DNA of 64,000 bases. It comes from an uncultured Cellvibrionales bacterium. Its GTDB lineage: Bacteria > Pseudomonadota > Gammaproteobacteria > Pseudomonadales > Cellvibrionaceae. The stretch covers positions 28,257 through 92,256 of the forward strand of contig CAJWZU010000003.1 of the NCBI GenBank assembly GCA_913050115.1. The letters are read 5' to 3'. Shown here piece after piece: positions 19,196-28,476 of this stretch; positions within the stretch are counted from its first letter, which is position 1, and every line of letters begins with the position of its first letter. The notes under the pieces are model-generated. The model was not told the origin of the DNA. It saw only the letters and a list, made by a program, of their open reading frames with translations, and did no database searches. The position numbers and the translations under genes are program-made.

Positions 19196-20028
19196 TGACG
19201 CAACCTAAACACTCAGTTGATGATCTAGTGACATTGATGCAGCGCCTGCGTGAACCGGAAACCGGCTGCCCATGGGATTTAAAACAAACCTACACCAGCA
19301 TTACCCCATCTACCCTAGAAGAAGCCTATGAGGTGGTTGATGCGATTGAAACCGGCGATTTTGACCATCTAAAGGAGGAGCTGGGTGATTTACTGTTTCA
19401 GGTGATATTTTATGCCCAGCTCGGGGCCGAGGAGGCGCGTTTCGACTTTGCCACTATTGCCTCCGATTTAGTCGCTAAATTAATTAGGCGTCACCCCCAT
19501 GTATTCCCCGCAGGTACACTCGAAAGTCGGGTCTCTGACGCAAGCGCTCGCAATGAGACTGATATTAGAGCGCGCTGGGAACAGTTGAAACAACAAGAGC
19601 GTGTCAGCAAAGGTAAGGAGCGAGCGCTGGCCGACATCCCGATGAATTTAGCGGCCTTGAGTCGCGCGCAAAAATTGCAGAAACGCGCTGCCAACATGGG
19701 TTTCGATTGGCCTGATATTCATGGACCACTGGCAAAGGTTGAAGAGGCGTTGGCTGAGGTACGTGCAGCGTTGGTCTCCGGTGACATTGACGAGGTGGCA
19801 GAAGTAATAGGTGACTTGATATTTGCTGCCGTCAATGTGAGTCGCCACGCAAAGGTCGATGCCGAGTCCGCTCTGCGTCGGGGCAGTCATAAATTTGAGC
19901 AGCGCTTTAATTATGTTGAGTCGCGGCTGCAGGAGGCTGGTTCTAGTCTGGAACTGGCCACCCTAGAACAGATGGATCTACTTTGGGATGCAGCCAAAAA
20001 AAATGAAAAAAAGCTAACTAAGGAATAG
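19195..20028 (+). CDS. mazG: Nucleoside triphosphate pyrophosphohydrolase MazG
   Basis: This 277-residue protein has two MazG repeats. The first holds CPWDLKQT, EEAYEVVDAI and the acidic KEELGDLLFQVIF metal-binding helix. The second holds VEEALAEVRAA and EVIGDLIFAAVNVSRH. MazG hydrolyses nucleoside triphosphates to monophosphates and affects ppGpp-related survival in Escherichia coli, which fits its overlap with relA. Confidence 0.95.
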   Translation: MTQPKHSVDDLVTLMQRLREPETGCPWDLKQTYTSITPSTLEEAYEVVDAIETGDFDHLKEELGDLLFQVIFYAQLGAEEARFDFATIASDLVAKLIRRHPHVFPAGTLESRVSDASARNETDIRARWEQLKQQERVSKGKERALADIPMNLAALSRAQKLQKRAANMGFDWPDIHGPLAKVEEALAEVRAALVSGDIDEVAEVIGDLIFAAVNVSRHAKVDAESALRRGSHKFEQRFNYVESRLQEAGSSLELATLEQMDLLWDAAKKNEKKLTKE

Positions 20029-20464
20029 ATACGGCGAAGGCGTGCCGGCGAGCGAGGCTGTGCAAATCGATGTGTAATTAAGGTGGTCATGGCGGTATCT
20101 AGTTTTTTTAGAGCGGCCAATTTGCTATGAGGTGGTGCTAACGATTATTGCGGAGCGCCAATGGCCACTGCGGCTCTTCGTTATACGTAATCGTTTCTGT
20201 AGTTATTTGTGTTGCCTAGATCTGAGACTCAGGCTGTGTTGATCGGGTTTTTGGGTTTTGCCGGAGCCCACGCGGCTATACTAGAAGGCTGATCAATATT
20301 TACCGCTCTCACGCAGCATTTGGGTCTCATTGAGTGTTACCTGCCCCTTGTCTATCTACTCTTCGCACTGTCTTGTTATATTCTGAGTTTACCGGTCATA
20401 CAGGGCGGGCCTATAGCCTTTAAAATTAGGATGTTTGTGGTTTTTTGAACAAATACTGATGAAC
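20029..20464. other. Gene-free gap after mazG
   Basis: This 436-bp stretch lies between mazG and the convergent minus-strand gene. I see no credible ORF, RNA gene, terminator with a T-tail or repeat in it. Confidence 0.5.
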
Positions 20465-20833
20465 CTAAGAGCCGTAATAACAAAAAACCTGCTCTGTGGC
20501 GGCATCGGGTTTTGGCTGCATTTTTTTTAAATGTTGTCGTGCCAGTTTTAAGTAGCGCGGAGTCGGGCCTATATCTTCATACATAGGGTCGCCCATCTCG
20601 TCTCGAGCGATAACGCGACTACCTTTTATATAGGGTAAGCTGCCTTCAAACTCGCTGAGGGCTGCGTTGAGCAGTTCTCGTATTAATGTTTCTGGGGTGC
20701 GCTTGGGATACATATCGATTAGCGCAGCGATTTTAGCGGCATCTTCAACCTGCAGTTGAATCTGGTATTGAGTATCTGATATCTGCCCACCGGCATGGGC
20801 TTCCCACTGTTGGGTGAGTTCTTGTACTCTCAT
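20465..20833 (-). CDS. Small conserved protein, often labelled 'type 1 pili tip component'
   Basis: This 122-residue soluble protein starts at MRVQELTQQW. A GGTGA lies six bases before that ATG, and an upstream in-frame ATG (20845) is less well placed. The middle contains AAKIAALIDMYPKRTPETLI, with a ribbon-helix-helix-like look, and the C-terminal half has the motif GDPMYEDIGPTPRYLKLA. I recall Pseudomonas relatives with the same motifs carrying the transferred name 'pilin assembly protein/type 1 pili tip component'. Nothing in the sequence, such as a signal peptide or pilus genes nearby, supports a pilus role. It is divergent from adk. Function unknown. Confidence 0.7.
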   Translation of the reverse strand: MRVQELTQQWEAHAGGQISDTQYQIQLQVEDAAKIAALIDMYPKRTPETLIRELLNAALSEFEGSLPYIKGSRVIARDEMGDPMYEDIGPTPRYLKLARQHLKKMQPKPDAATEQVFCYYGS

Positions 20834-21062
20834 AGTGTTCACCATCTTTGAGTGTCAAAATTTTATATTCCCTCCTCTATATATAGAACACTTTTCGTGC
20901 TTGTGCAGGGCTAGCTCTGCGTGTATCGTTACGCGCCTTTCGATGGCCGTGTAGTGATACTGGCAGTTGCTTGAATTTTTCGAGAGTAAAATGTCTGGCT
21001 ATCACCACAAACATTGACGATCTATCCATAACTACTTATTACAACTACAGGAGCGAGGCTAA

Positions 21063-21698
<636 letters not shown>

Positions 21699-21720
21699 CC
21701 TCTGCGCTGAGTGCTTTAAC

Positions 21721-21750
21721 AACCCGTCCTCGCAAGTGGGCGGGTTTTTT
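21721..21750 (+). terminator. Rho-independent terminator after adk
   Basis: AACCCGTCC (21721-21729) pairs with GGGCGGGTT (21738-21746, one G-U pair) around an 8-base loop and is followed by TTTT. Confidence 0.9.
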
Positions 21751-21830
21751 ATGTTTGGGCTTTGCGGTCGCTTTGCTCTTCTCGGCAACAGCTCTTATAA
21801 GCTACTTCCTCGTAGCGGCTACACACAAGC

Positions 21831-21897
21831 AATCACCTGTGCTGCAATGATCTGAGGTTCCTGCCACTGTTGCGCTAGGTGTACCTCACAGGTGATT
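21831..21897. repeat. Nested inverted repeat between adk and tsaB
   Basis: AATCACCTGTG (21831-21841) and CACAGGTGATT (21887-21897) are perfect 11-bp arms. Inside them TGAGGT (21853-21858) pairs with ACCTCA (21883-21888), which overlaps the outer arm, so the two pairings compete at the junction. There is no T-tail, and the rest of the gap (21751-22090) shows nothing else. Confidence 0.55.
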
Positions 21898-22090
21898 TAT
21901 CAGAAGCCACTTTAGTATTATCGCCATTGATGCATGGCAATATAAGTTGGGCACTGAGCTTAACGCCACTGTCGCCATCAATGTGCATTAACGCCAATAG
22001 AAGCTACTAATTATGTGTTGCTCTGGTTGTTAGCTAGTGAATCTGAGAAAATAACGCTTTTAATGCTTTCCAATTTTCGTAGTTGAAACC

Positions 22091-22825
22091 ATGACTTCTA
22101 TTCTTGCTATTGACGCCTCCTCCGAAGCTTGCTCTGTTGCTCTTTGGCGTGACGGTGTGGTCGACGAATCTTTTGAATTTTCACCGCGCAGTCACACCAA
22201 ACGTTTGCTGCCGATGATTGATGCGCTATTCAACAAACATGAGATCACAGGTGCGGCTCTCGATGCTATTGCCTTTGCGGCGGGACCGGGTTCATTCACC
22301 GGTCTGCGTATTTGTTTGGGGGTGGTGCAGGGTTTGGCATTTGGTTGGCGTTGCCCTGTTATACCCATTTCAACCCTGCAGGCGATGGCGTTAACAGCGC
22401 AGCGGACGTTATCGTTGGGGGCGGGGGAGTCGATTTTAGTGGCTCTAGACGCCCGTATGAGCGAGGTCTATGCAGGCTTCTATCAAGTTACAAGTGATAC
22501 TGTAGTTGCTCTCTCTGATGACGCTGTACTGACGCCTAGTTTGGTGGCGGCAACGTTTCTTGCCTCGAAGCCGGCAGCGACTGTGCACGCCATTGGTCCC
22601 GGGTGGCACTACCCCGATATGCCAGTACTCAATGGTGCTGACGCCAGACTTGAATGGTATCCACATGCACAAGATGTTGCCGTATTAGCGGCCTCAGCCT
22701 TTGCTAAGGGTAATGCGATCGACGCTATGAGCGCCGAACCTATTTATTTGCGCAATACCGTTTCTTGGAAGAAACGCAAAAAGAAGCGGATTGTTCCCAC
22801 CGAGCCATGTCGGGATAGCGAATAG
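22091..22825 (+). CDS. tsaB: tRNA threonylcarbamoyladenosine biosynthesis protein TsaB
   Basis: This 244-residue protein of the ASKHA fold begins ILAIDASSEACSVALW and contains AFAAGPGSFTGLRICLGVVQGLA and ALDARMSEVYAG, the TsaB (YeaZ) signatures. TsaB pairs with TsaD and TsaE to place the t6A37 modification on ANN-decoding tRNAs. The C-terminus is unusually basic (KKRKKKR). The stop codon is separated by one base from the uppP start. Confidence 0.94.
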   Translation: MTSILAIDASSEACSVALWRDGVVDESFEFSPRSHTKRLLPMIDALFNKHEITGAALDAIAFAAGPGSFTGLRICLGVVQGLAFGWRCPVIPISTLQAMALTAQRTLSLGAGESILVALDARMSEVYAGFYQVTSDTVVALSDDAVLTPSLVAATFLASKPAATVHAIGPGWHYPDMPVLNGADARLEWYPHAQDVAVLAASAFAKGNAIDAMSAEPIYLRNTVSWKKRKKKRIVPTEPCRDSE

Positions 22826-22826
22826 T

Positions 22827-23624
22827 ATGGATATTTTTCAGATAGTTTTTTTGGCATTGATCCAAGGCCTAACAGAATTTTTGCCGATTTCCAGTTCGGC
22901 CCACTTAATTCTACCCGCCCAGTTACTGGGCTGGGATGATCAGGGTTTGGCCTTTGATGTCGCTGTGCACGTTGGCTCGCTCATGGCGGTGGTCCTGTAC
23001 TTTCGCCAAGATATTCATCAGTTGCTTTTTGCTTGGGGGCGCTGCTTGGCTACTCGCGAGCAGACTCAAGACAGTCGCATTGCTTGGTATGTTATTTGGG
23101 CGACCATTCCAGCAGGATTGTTTGGCTTGTTTTTCGATGATTTTATTGAGACTAATCTGCGCTCGACGCTGGTGATCGCTATATCCACTATCGTTTTCGG
23201 AGTGGTGCTGCTGTGGTCGGACAAAAGTGGCTCGCGCTCAAAAACACTATTGCAGATGAGCCTAAAAATGGCATTGGTCATCGGCTTGGCTCAGGCTATT
23301 GCTTTAATTCCCGGTACCTCGCGCTCAGGCATCACCATTTCGGCGGCGCTGTTATTGGGCATGACCCGTGATGATGCTGCGCGCTTTTCTTTTCTGTTGT
23401 CGATTCCTCTGATTGCTATGGGGGGGGGGTATAAAGCGCTGGGCCTGATCGGGAGCGATAGCCTTATTTGGATTGATATGTTGATGGGTATAGCGGTCTC
23501 GGCGCTTAGTGCTTACGCTTGTATTCACTTCTTTTTAAAGTTTATCAACAGCATTGGTATGCTGCCCTTTGTGATTTATCGCCTGCTTTTGGGCACGCTA
23601 CTGTTAGTGTTAGTTTTTCTGTAA
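22827..23624 (+). CDS. uppP: Undecaprenyl-diphosphatase UppP/BacA
   Basis: This 265-residue polytopic membrane protein has the BacA signatures LALIQGLTEFLPISSSAHL (residues 8-26) and IALIPGTSRSGITI (about 156-169), which carry the catalytic Glu, Ser and Arg. It recycles undecaprenyl pyrophosphate for cell-wall synthesis. The start at 22827 sits directly after the tsaB stop; a longer frame from 22791 inside tsaB is unlikely. Codons 198-201 (ATG GGG GGG GGG) contain a run of ten G, so slippage there would truncate the protein. Confidence 0.94.
   Translation: MDIFQIVFLALIQGLTEFLPISSSAHLILPAQLLGWDDQGLAFDVAVHVGSLMAVVLYFRQDIHQLLFAWGRCLATREQTQDSRIAWYVIWATIPAGLFGLFFDDFIETNLRSTLVIAISTIVFGVVLLWSDKSGSRSKTLLQMSLKMALVIGLAQAIALIPGTSRSGITISAALLLGMTRDDAARFSFLLSIPLIAMGGGYKALGLIGSDSLIWIDMLMGIAVSALSAYACIHFFLKFINSIGMLPFVIYRLLLGTLLLVLVFL
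23420..23429 (+). repeat. Homopolymeric tract of ten G inside uppP
   Basis: Ten consecutive G span the third base of the codon for Met198 and three Gly codons. It is the longest G run I noticed in the window and falls in a conserved membrane segment (IAMGGGYKALG). Confidence 0.9.
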
Positions 23625-23646
23625 TCCCTCTTTTTAGGTATTGGCT

Positions 23647-24963
23647 ATGTCTACTTCAAAGCTGTTAGAAACTGATTTTTTGGCGGATTTACTCATATTT
23701 TTACAGCAAGCCCCCACGCCTTTTCACGCCGTTACCGTTATGTCGCAGCGGTTAGCTGCGGCTGGGTTTATCGAGCTTAAAGAAGGCGATAGCTGGACGC
23801 TAACCGCTGGCAAGGCCTATTTCAGCACTCGCAATGGTTCCTCCATTGTGGCCTTTGTTTATGGTCATGATGCGCTGCTTGACAGTGGTATACACATGGT
23901 AGGAGCACACACCGATAGTCCATGCTTAAAAGTAAAGCCGCAGCCGGAGTTAGTGCGCAAAGGCTATTTTCAGCTGGGCGTCGAAGTTTATGGTGGGGCT
24001 CTGTTAAACCCATGGTTTGATCGCGATTTGTCACTGGCGGGGCGCGTGAGTTATCGCACAGCCAGCGGTAGCCTTGGCAATATTTTAATCGATTACGAAC
24101 GTGCTATTGCTTGCGTTCCGAGCTTGGCGATTCACCTCGATCGCGACGCTAATAAAAACCGCACTATTAATGCTCAGAAAGATATTCCACCGATTTTGAT
24201 GCAAGTCGATGCAGCCGCTCGACCCGATTTTAGAGCGCTGCTGCAGCAGCAGGTACAGGCTCAATACCCAGGCTTGGATATTGATGCCGTGCTCGATTTT
24301 GAATTGAGTTTTTACGATGTCCAACCGCCCGCATTGATCGGCTTTAACAACGATTTTCTCGCCTCGGCTAGGCTCGATAACTTGCTTAGCTGCTATATTG
24401 AATTACAGGCGTTAATAGCCTCAGATAGACAATTTAGCAGTTTGATGATTTGTAATGACCATGAGGAGGTGGGCAGCGCTTCCGCCTGCGGTGCTCAGGG
24501 TCCAATGCTGAAGGACTTCTTGCTGCGCTTGCTGCCCGATGCCGAGTTGCGCGCTCGTGTCATCGACCGCTCATTGATGATTTCGGTCGACAACGCCCAC
24601 GGTATACACCCTAATTTTAGCGATAAACACGATGCCAATCATGGCCCCGAGCTCAATCGTGGCCCAGTGATCAAAATCAATGCTAACCAACGCTATGCCA
24701 GTAACAGTGAAACTAGCGCGCACTTTCGGTATCTGTGTGAATTGGAATCGGTACCGGTACAGGCCTTTGTCACTCGTACAGACCTCGGCTGCGGCAGTAC
24801 CATTGGGCCCATTACCGCAACAGAAGTAGGGGTGGCTAGCCTCGATATTGGCGTGCCGACCTTTGCCATGCACTCCACTCGTGAATTGGCCGGTGCACGC
24901 GATCCGCACTATCTTTACAGAGTTTTATGCCGTTTCGTAAATAGCCGTATACCGAAAAGTTAA
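23647..24963 (+). CDS. apeB: M18 family aminopeptidase (ApeB-like)
   Basis: This is a 438-residue metallopeptidase. Metal ligands are visible in the order expected for M18: [11 protein letters not shown], the Asp of ARLDNLLSC, the Glu pair of [11 protein letters not shown], and the final His of [15 protein letters not shown]. It removes N-terminal residues, preferring acidic ones in characterised relatives, probably as a dodecamer in the cytosol. The first in-frame codon is a TTG at 23641. I prefer the ATG at 23647, seven bases after AGGT. It lies 22 bp after uppP and may be cotranscribed. Confidence 0.92.
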   Translation: MSTSKLLETDFLADLLIFLQQAPTPFHAVTVMSQRLAAAGFIELKEGDSWTLTAGKAYFSTRNGSSIVAFVYGHDALLDSGIHMVGAHTDSPCLKVKPQPELVRKGYFQLGVEVYGGALLNPWFDRDLSLAGRVSYRTASGSLGNILIDYERAIACVPSLAIHLDRDANKNRTINAQKDIPPILMQVDAAARPDFRALLQQQVQAQYPGLDIDAVLDFELSFYDVQPPALIGFNNDFLASARLDNLLSCYIELQALIASDRQFSSLMICNDHEEVGSASACGAQGPMLKDFLLRLLPDAELRARVIDRSLMISVDNAHGIHPNFSDKHDANHGPELNRGPVIKINANQRYASNSETSAHFRYLCELESVPVQAFVTRTDLGCGSTIGPITATEVGVASLDIGVPTFAMHSTRELAGARDPHYLYRVLCRFVNSRIPKS

Positions 24964-25175
24964 GCTCAATGTTTACTCGGCTTTACCGTGCACCTACAAA
25001 GATCGTAGAACTGTCAGTTACACGCTGCTCATACCCTTTAAACTGAGTGTTAAGTTACTGTTTTATCTAAAATGCACAGCGGCTTTAAAGATGTTGTTAC
25101 AGCTCACAATTTGAACCTATAGCAGTGTGGTTTTTGGCAGCAGAGCATTAATATGGCTACCCATTGAGTCGGTAA

Positions 25176-26216
25176 ATGAGTAGCTATATGACTGTAACAC
25201 GCGAATTACTGCAAACTTTCGTGCCTTTTAATAGCCTCAGTGTTGAGTATCTCGATAAGGCTTTTGCTAAAGTATCGACCCGAGAGTTCCTCAAGGGTGC
25301 ACAGATATTTAAACAGGGTGAGCGGATCGAGGAGAGCTTCTTTTTACTCAAGGGCAAGGTCGAACTAGCTGGCAACAACCATGTCACTAAGCTTATCGAC
25401 GTAAACTCCGAAGCCTGTCAATACGCCCTTAATCAAACCTCTCCTGCCACAGGCAATGCCATCGCTAAGAGCCGGGTGCAGGTATTTTCGATTGAGCGTG
25501 AGTTGCTCGATCTACTGCTTACCTGGAACCAAAGCGGTGAATTCTCTTTGACCGATCTGCAACATCATCATATTGACGTTAATGATCATGAGGATGAAGT
25601 TGATTGGATGTCCAGTTTGTTGCAGTCACCACTGTTGCAGAAAGTGCCACCTGCCAACATTCAGCAACTGTTTGCCCATTTTGAAAGTGTTCAGGTCGAT
25701 GCTGGCAGAGCCGTTGTGCGCGAGGGTGAAAGCGGCGATTACTTTTATGTGATCGAAGCGGGAAAAGCGCAAGTGAGTTCTAAAGGGAGCAACAGCTCAG
25801 TAATGCTGCAGCCGGGACAGTATTTTGGCGAAGAAGCATTGGTGGGTAACACACCGCGTAATGCCACTGTTTCCATGAAAACTCCAGGTCACTTGATGCG
25901 TATTAATAAAGCTGCGTTTACTAAGTTACTGCAAGAACCGGTTATCCGCTCTATTAACTTTGATGACATCGAGGCCGTTGTCGGCAGTCAGGTAGTCGAT
26001 GTGCGCTTGCCCATTGAACATCGCCACAGCTCGGTAGCGGGCAGTATGAATATTCCCTTGGGCCGTTTGCGCAAGCAGTTTGAACATTTTACAAAGGGTC
26101 AGCGCTTAGTGGTTACCGACGATGGCGGTCATCGTTCGCAAGTGGCGGTCCATCTATTATGTCAGGCGGGATTCGATAGCTGTATTTTGCAAGATGCTGA
26201 TCAGCACTACGTTTAA
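25176..26216 (+). CDS. Tandem cyclic-nucleotide-binding domain protein with degenerate rhodanese domain
   Basis: This 346-residue soluble protein has three domains. The first (about 14-110) looks like a degenerate cyclic-nucleotide-binding fold (LKGAQIFKQGERIEESFFLL). The second (about 155-265) is clearer: VVREGESGDYFYVIEAG, then the phosphate-cassette-like GQYFGEEALVGNTPRNATV. The third (about 267-346) is rhodanese-like (VVDVRLPIEHRHSSVAGSMN). Its active-site loop reads DDGGHRS, so the catalytic cysteine of the usual C-x-x-G-x-R-S is Asp315. It therefore probably lacks sulfurtransferase activity. No DNA-binding domain is present, so it is not a CRP regulator. Its ligand and partner are unknown. 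It stands alone between apeB and trpS. Confidence 0.82.
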   Translation: MSSYMTVTRELLQTFVPFNSLSVEYLDKAFAKVSTREFLKGAQIFKQGERIEESFFLLKGKVELAGNNHVTKLIDVNSEACQYALNQTSPATGNAIAKSRVQVFSIERELLDLLLTWNQSGEFSLTDLQHHHIDVNDHEDEVDWMSSLLQSPLLQKVPPANIQQLFAHFESVQVDAGRAVVREGESGDYFYVIEAGKAQVSSKGSNSSVMLQPGQYFGEEALVGNTPRNATVSMKTPGHLMRINKAAFTKLLQEPVIRSINFDDIEAVVGSQVVDVRLPIEHRHSSVAGSMNIPLGRLRKQFEHFTKGQRLVVTDDGGHRSQVAVHLLCQAGFDSCILQDADQHYV

Positions 26217-26367
26217 ATAAGATCTCTCGCTAGAGACGGTATACATGCTATTTAATATTTATAGATAGCCGAGTAAAGTCGGTGCCACAACCGCGGGGCG
26301 TGTATCCGCTATCGGATTCCCTGTATCATTGCGGTTAATTAAATACAGTAGCGATAAGATAATCATT

Positions 26368-27375
26368 ATGAGTAAAGAGCGCATTTTAACGGGTATTACT
26401 ACCACTGGCACCCCGCATTTGGGCAACTATGTTGGTGCCATTCGCCCGGCCATCGAAGCCTCCAAGCGCGATGATGTCCAGTCATTTTATTTTCTGGCTG
26501 ATTTTCACGCATTAATTAAATGCCATGACCCAGAAATGGTGCACCAGTCGAGTCGTGAAATTGCCGCTACTTGGTTGGCTTTGGGGCTCGATACCGATAA
26601 AGCTGTTTTTTACCGTCAGTCCGATGTGCCTGAGATTCCACAGCTCTGCTGGATGCTCGACTGCATGGCGGCTAAAGGTTTAATGAATCGCTCTCATGCT
26701 TACAAGGCCGCTGTCGATGCCAACGTTGCAGCCGATAAAGACCCCGATTTAGGGGTCACTATGGGGTTATATGGTTACCCTGTACTGATGGCGGCCGATA
26801 TCTTAATGTTTAAGGCCAACAAGGTACCGGTGGGCAAAGATCAAATTCAGCATGTGGAAATGGCTCGTGATATTGCTGGCCGTTTTAACCACCACTATGG
26901 CGAGCGCTTCGTGTTGCCAGAAGCCGTAGTCGATGACAATGTTGCCGTGTTACAGGGACTTGACGGTCGCAAGATGAGTAAAAGCTACGGCAACACTATC
27001 CCGCTATTTTTAACAGAAAAGCAGCTTAAAAAGCATATCAACAAGATTAAAACTAATTTGCTTGAACCTGGTGAACCCAAAGATCCGGATACCTCTACCG
27101 TCTTCCAGATTTGGCAGGCCTTTGCTACACCTGCACAAACCGCTGACATGCGCCGCGAATTTGAAAATGGTATCGCCTGGGGCGAAGCTAAAAAGCGCTT
27201 GTTTGAGCTGGTTAACGAAGAGGTGTTTGAGGCACGCGTGCGCTACAACGAGCTGCTGCTGGATCCCGATTTTATTGAATCAGAATTGTTAAAGGGCGCT
27301 GAGAAAGCGCGTCGTTATAGCGTACCTCTGCTGGAAAAGTTGCGCAAAGCGGTAGGCATACGCCCGATAAAGTAA
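26368..27375 (+). CDS. trpS: Tryptophanyl-tRNA synthetase
   Basis: This 335-residue class I synthetase has the HIGH-like [11 protein letters not shown] near the N-terminus, [15 protein letters not shown], the [14 protein letters not shown] motif and KMSKSYGN. The length equals the typical bacterial form. The start ATG at 26368 gives the usual [10 protein letters not shown]-terminus; the frame is open upstream to 26329 but adds unrelated residues. A strong terminator follows. Confidence 0.97.
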   Translation: MSKERILTGITTTGTPHLGNYVGAIRPAIEASKRDDVQSFYFLADFHALIKCHDPEMVHQSSREIAATWLALGLDTDKAVFYRQSDVPEIPQLCWMLDCMAAKGLMNRSHAYKAAVDANVAADKDPDLGVTMGLYGYPVLMAADILMFKANKVPVGKDQIQHVEMARDIAGRFNHHYGERFVLPEAVVDDNVAVLQGLDGRKMSKSYGNTIPLFLTEKQLKKHINKIKTNLLEPGEPKDPDTSTVFQIWQAFATPAQTADMRREFENGIAWGEAKKRLFELVNEEVFEARVRYNELLLDPDFIESELLKGAEKARRYSVPLLEKLRKAVGIRPIK

Positions 27376-27394
27376 TAAATGAGTTGCATGTCAA

Positions 27395-27427
27395 AAGGCC
27401 CGATTTTGTGATCGGGCCTTTTTTTTC
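27395..27427 (+). terminator. Rho-independent terminator after trpS
   Basis: AAGGCCCGAT (27395-27404) pairs perfectly with ATCGGGCCTT (27411-27420) around a TTTGTG loop and runs into a long T tract. Confidence 0.95.
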
Positions 27428-27567
27428 TTTAGTTTTCACTCTTTATGGCACTTTTTTCACACTGTGACTAATCTCTAACATAGACAGGCGTTATTTGTGA
27501 CTGTCGCTGCCTTGTGACCAGAATACGAATGGCCGATACATAAGAACAATGTTGGTGGGACCTGTGC

Positions 27568-28080
27568 ATGGAGCCAATTAAATTAAAATCTTCAACCCCA
27601 CGACTAACAAGGGATCTTGTTTTAGTCGGGTTATTTCTCTGTCATACTCTAGATTCACTGGCGCTCTCTATAGTATTTTTGGCTGCCTATAGCTGTTCTG
27701 TTGTGTTGAAATATTTTGATGTGATTGCCTCCATTAACGCGACTAATAGCGACTCATTAGCGTGGAAATTATTCGCCCTTAATCAGCAAATGTTGAAAAT
27801 AAGTCGTCTTTTAGACACTGTTTTCAAAGTATCTATCGAGCAGCTTCGGGCGGTGTTTAAGGGTAGAATCAGTAGGCTTAATAGGGTTTTCTCATATCGT
27901 CAATCAGTAGGTTGGCCATATACAGATTTTTTGCAGCAGTTTCATCGACGTGCCGATATCGCTCATGTTGTACGTGAAGAGATATCTATCGAGCGTTTTT
28001 TGGAAGCACTACAGCAGCGATTTTATTCCTTTTCTATTGCGTCGGATGCTCTTGCGGTGTCTAAATATATTGGTGTGTGA
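27568..28080 (+). CDS. Unrecognised protein with one hydrophobic segment, upstream of partner-switch genes
   Basis: This is a 170-residue ORF that I do not recognise. A GGTGGGA element lies eight bases before the ATG, which supports translation. The N-terminal part has one long hydrophobic segment (about residues 17-48, LVLVGLFLCHTLD ... LSIVFLAAYSCSVVL). The rest is helical with several basic patches (LRAVFKGRISRLNRVF) and no familiar motif. It ends 45 bp before a STAS-domain gene and reads the same way, so it probably belongs to that operon and could be a membrane input or anchor for it. It has no counterpart before the second partner-switch module at 43195. Base composition is a little AT-richer than neighbouring housekeeping genes. 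Confidence 0.55.
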   Translation: MEPIKLKSSTPRLTRDLVLVGLFLCHTLDSLALSIVFLAAYSCSVVLKYFDVIASINATNSDSLAWKLFALNQQMLKISRLLDTVFKVSIEQLRAVFKGRISRLNRVFSYRQSVGWPYTDFLQQFHRRADIAHVVREEISIERFLEALQQRFYSFSIASDALAVSKYIGV

Positions 28081-28125
28081 AGCGGGTTAATTTAACTGAA
28101 TAATTGGAATGCTAGGGAAATATTT

Positions 28126-28434
28126 ATGAGTATAGCGGTGATCAGTAACGCTAGTAGTACAGAGGCAACTCTTTCGATGGATAAAAATTTCGATTTTAAT
28201 TGTGTTAATGAGTTTCTCTGTGCCTATGAGGGAGCAGGTATCGTCAGTGGCGGGCATTTTATAGTCGACCTGCGACGTACCCATTATATGGATAGCTCGG
28301 CTTTAGGGATGTTGATTAATATGCACAAATTCCTCATCGACAAAAATATCGGTATTCGCATTATTAATTCCAGTGCGCAAATACGTAAAATATTCACTAT
28401 CTCTCGCTTCGATAAAAAGTTCCAAATTGATTAA
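28126..28434 (+). CDS. STAS-domain anti-sigma factor antagonist (HsbA-like), first copy
   Basis: This 102-residue single STAS domain has the phosphorylation motif YMDSSALGML, with Ser57 in the position of SpoIIAA Ser58. Proteins of this type switch partners depending on phosphorylation by a cognate kinase and dephosphorylation by a PP2C phosphatase. Both activities are predicted in the next gene. It resembles the STAS protein at 43195 (same D-S-S-A-L-G-M-L and K-I-x-T-I-S motifs). HsbA of Pseudomonas aeruginosa, which binds FlgM and a diguanylate cyclase, is the closest characterised type. Confidence 0.85.
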   Translation: MSIAVISNASSTEATLSMDKNFDFNCVNEFLCAYEGAGIVSGGHFIVDLRRTHYMDSSALGMLINMHKFLIDKNIGIRIINSSAQIRKIFTISRFDKKFQID

Positions 28435-28476
28435 AACGATTGTTTGGTCTTTTGAGTGTTGCTGAGGGAGCAATGT

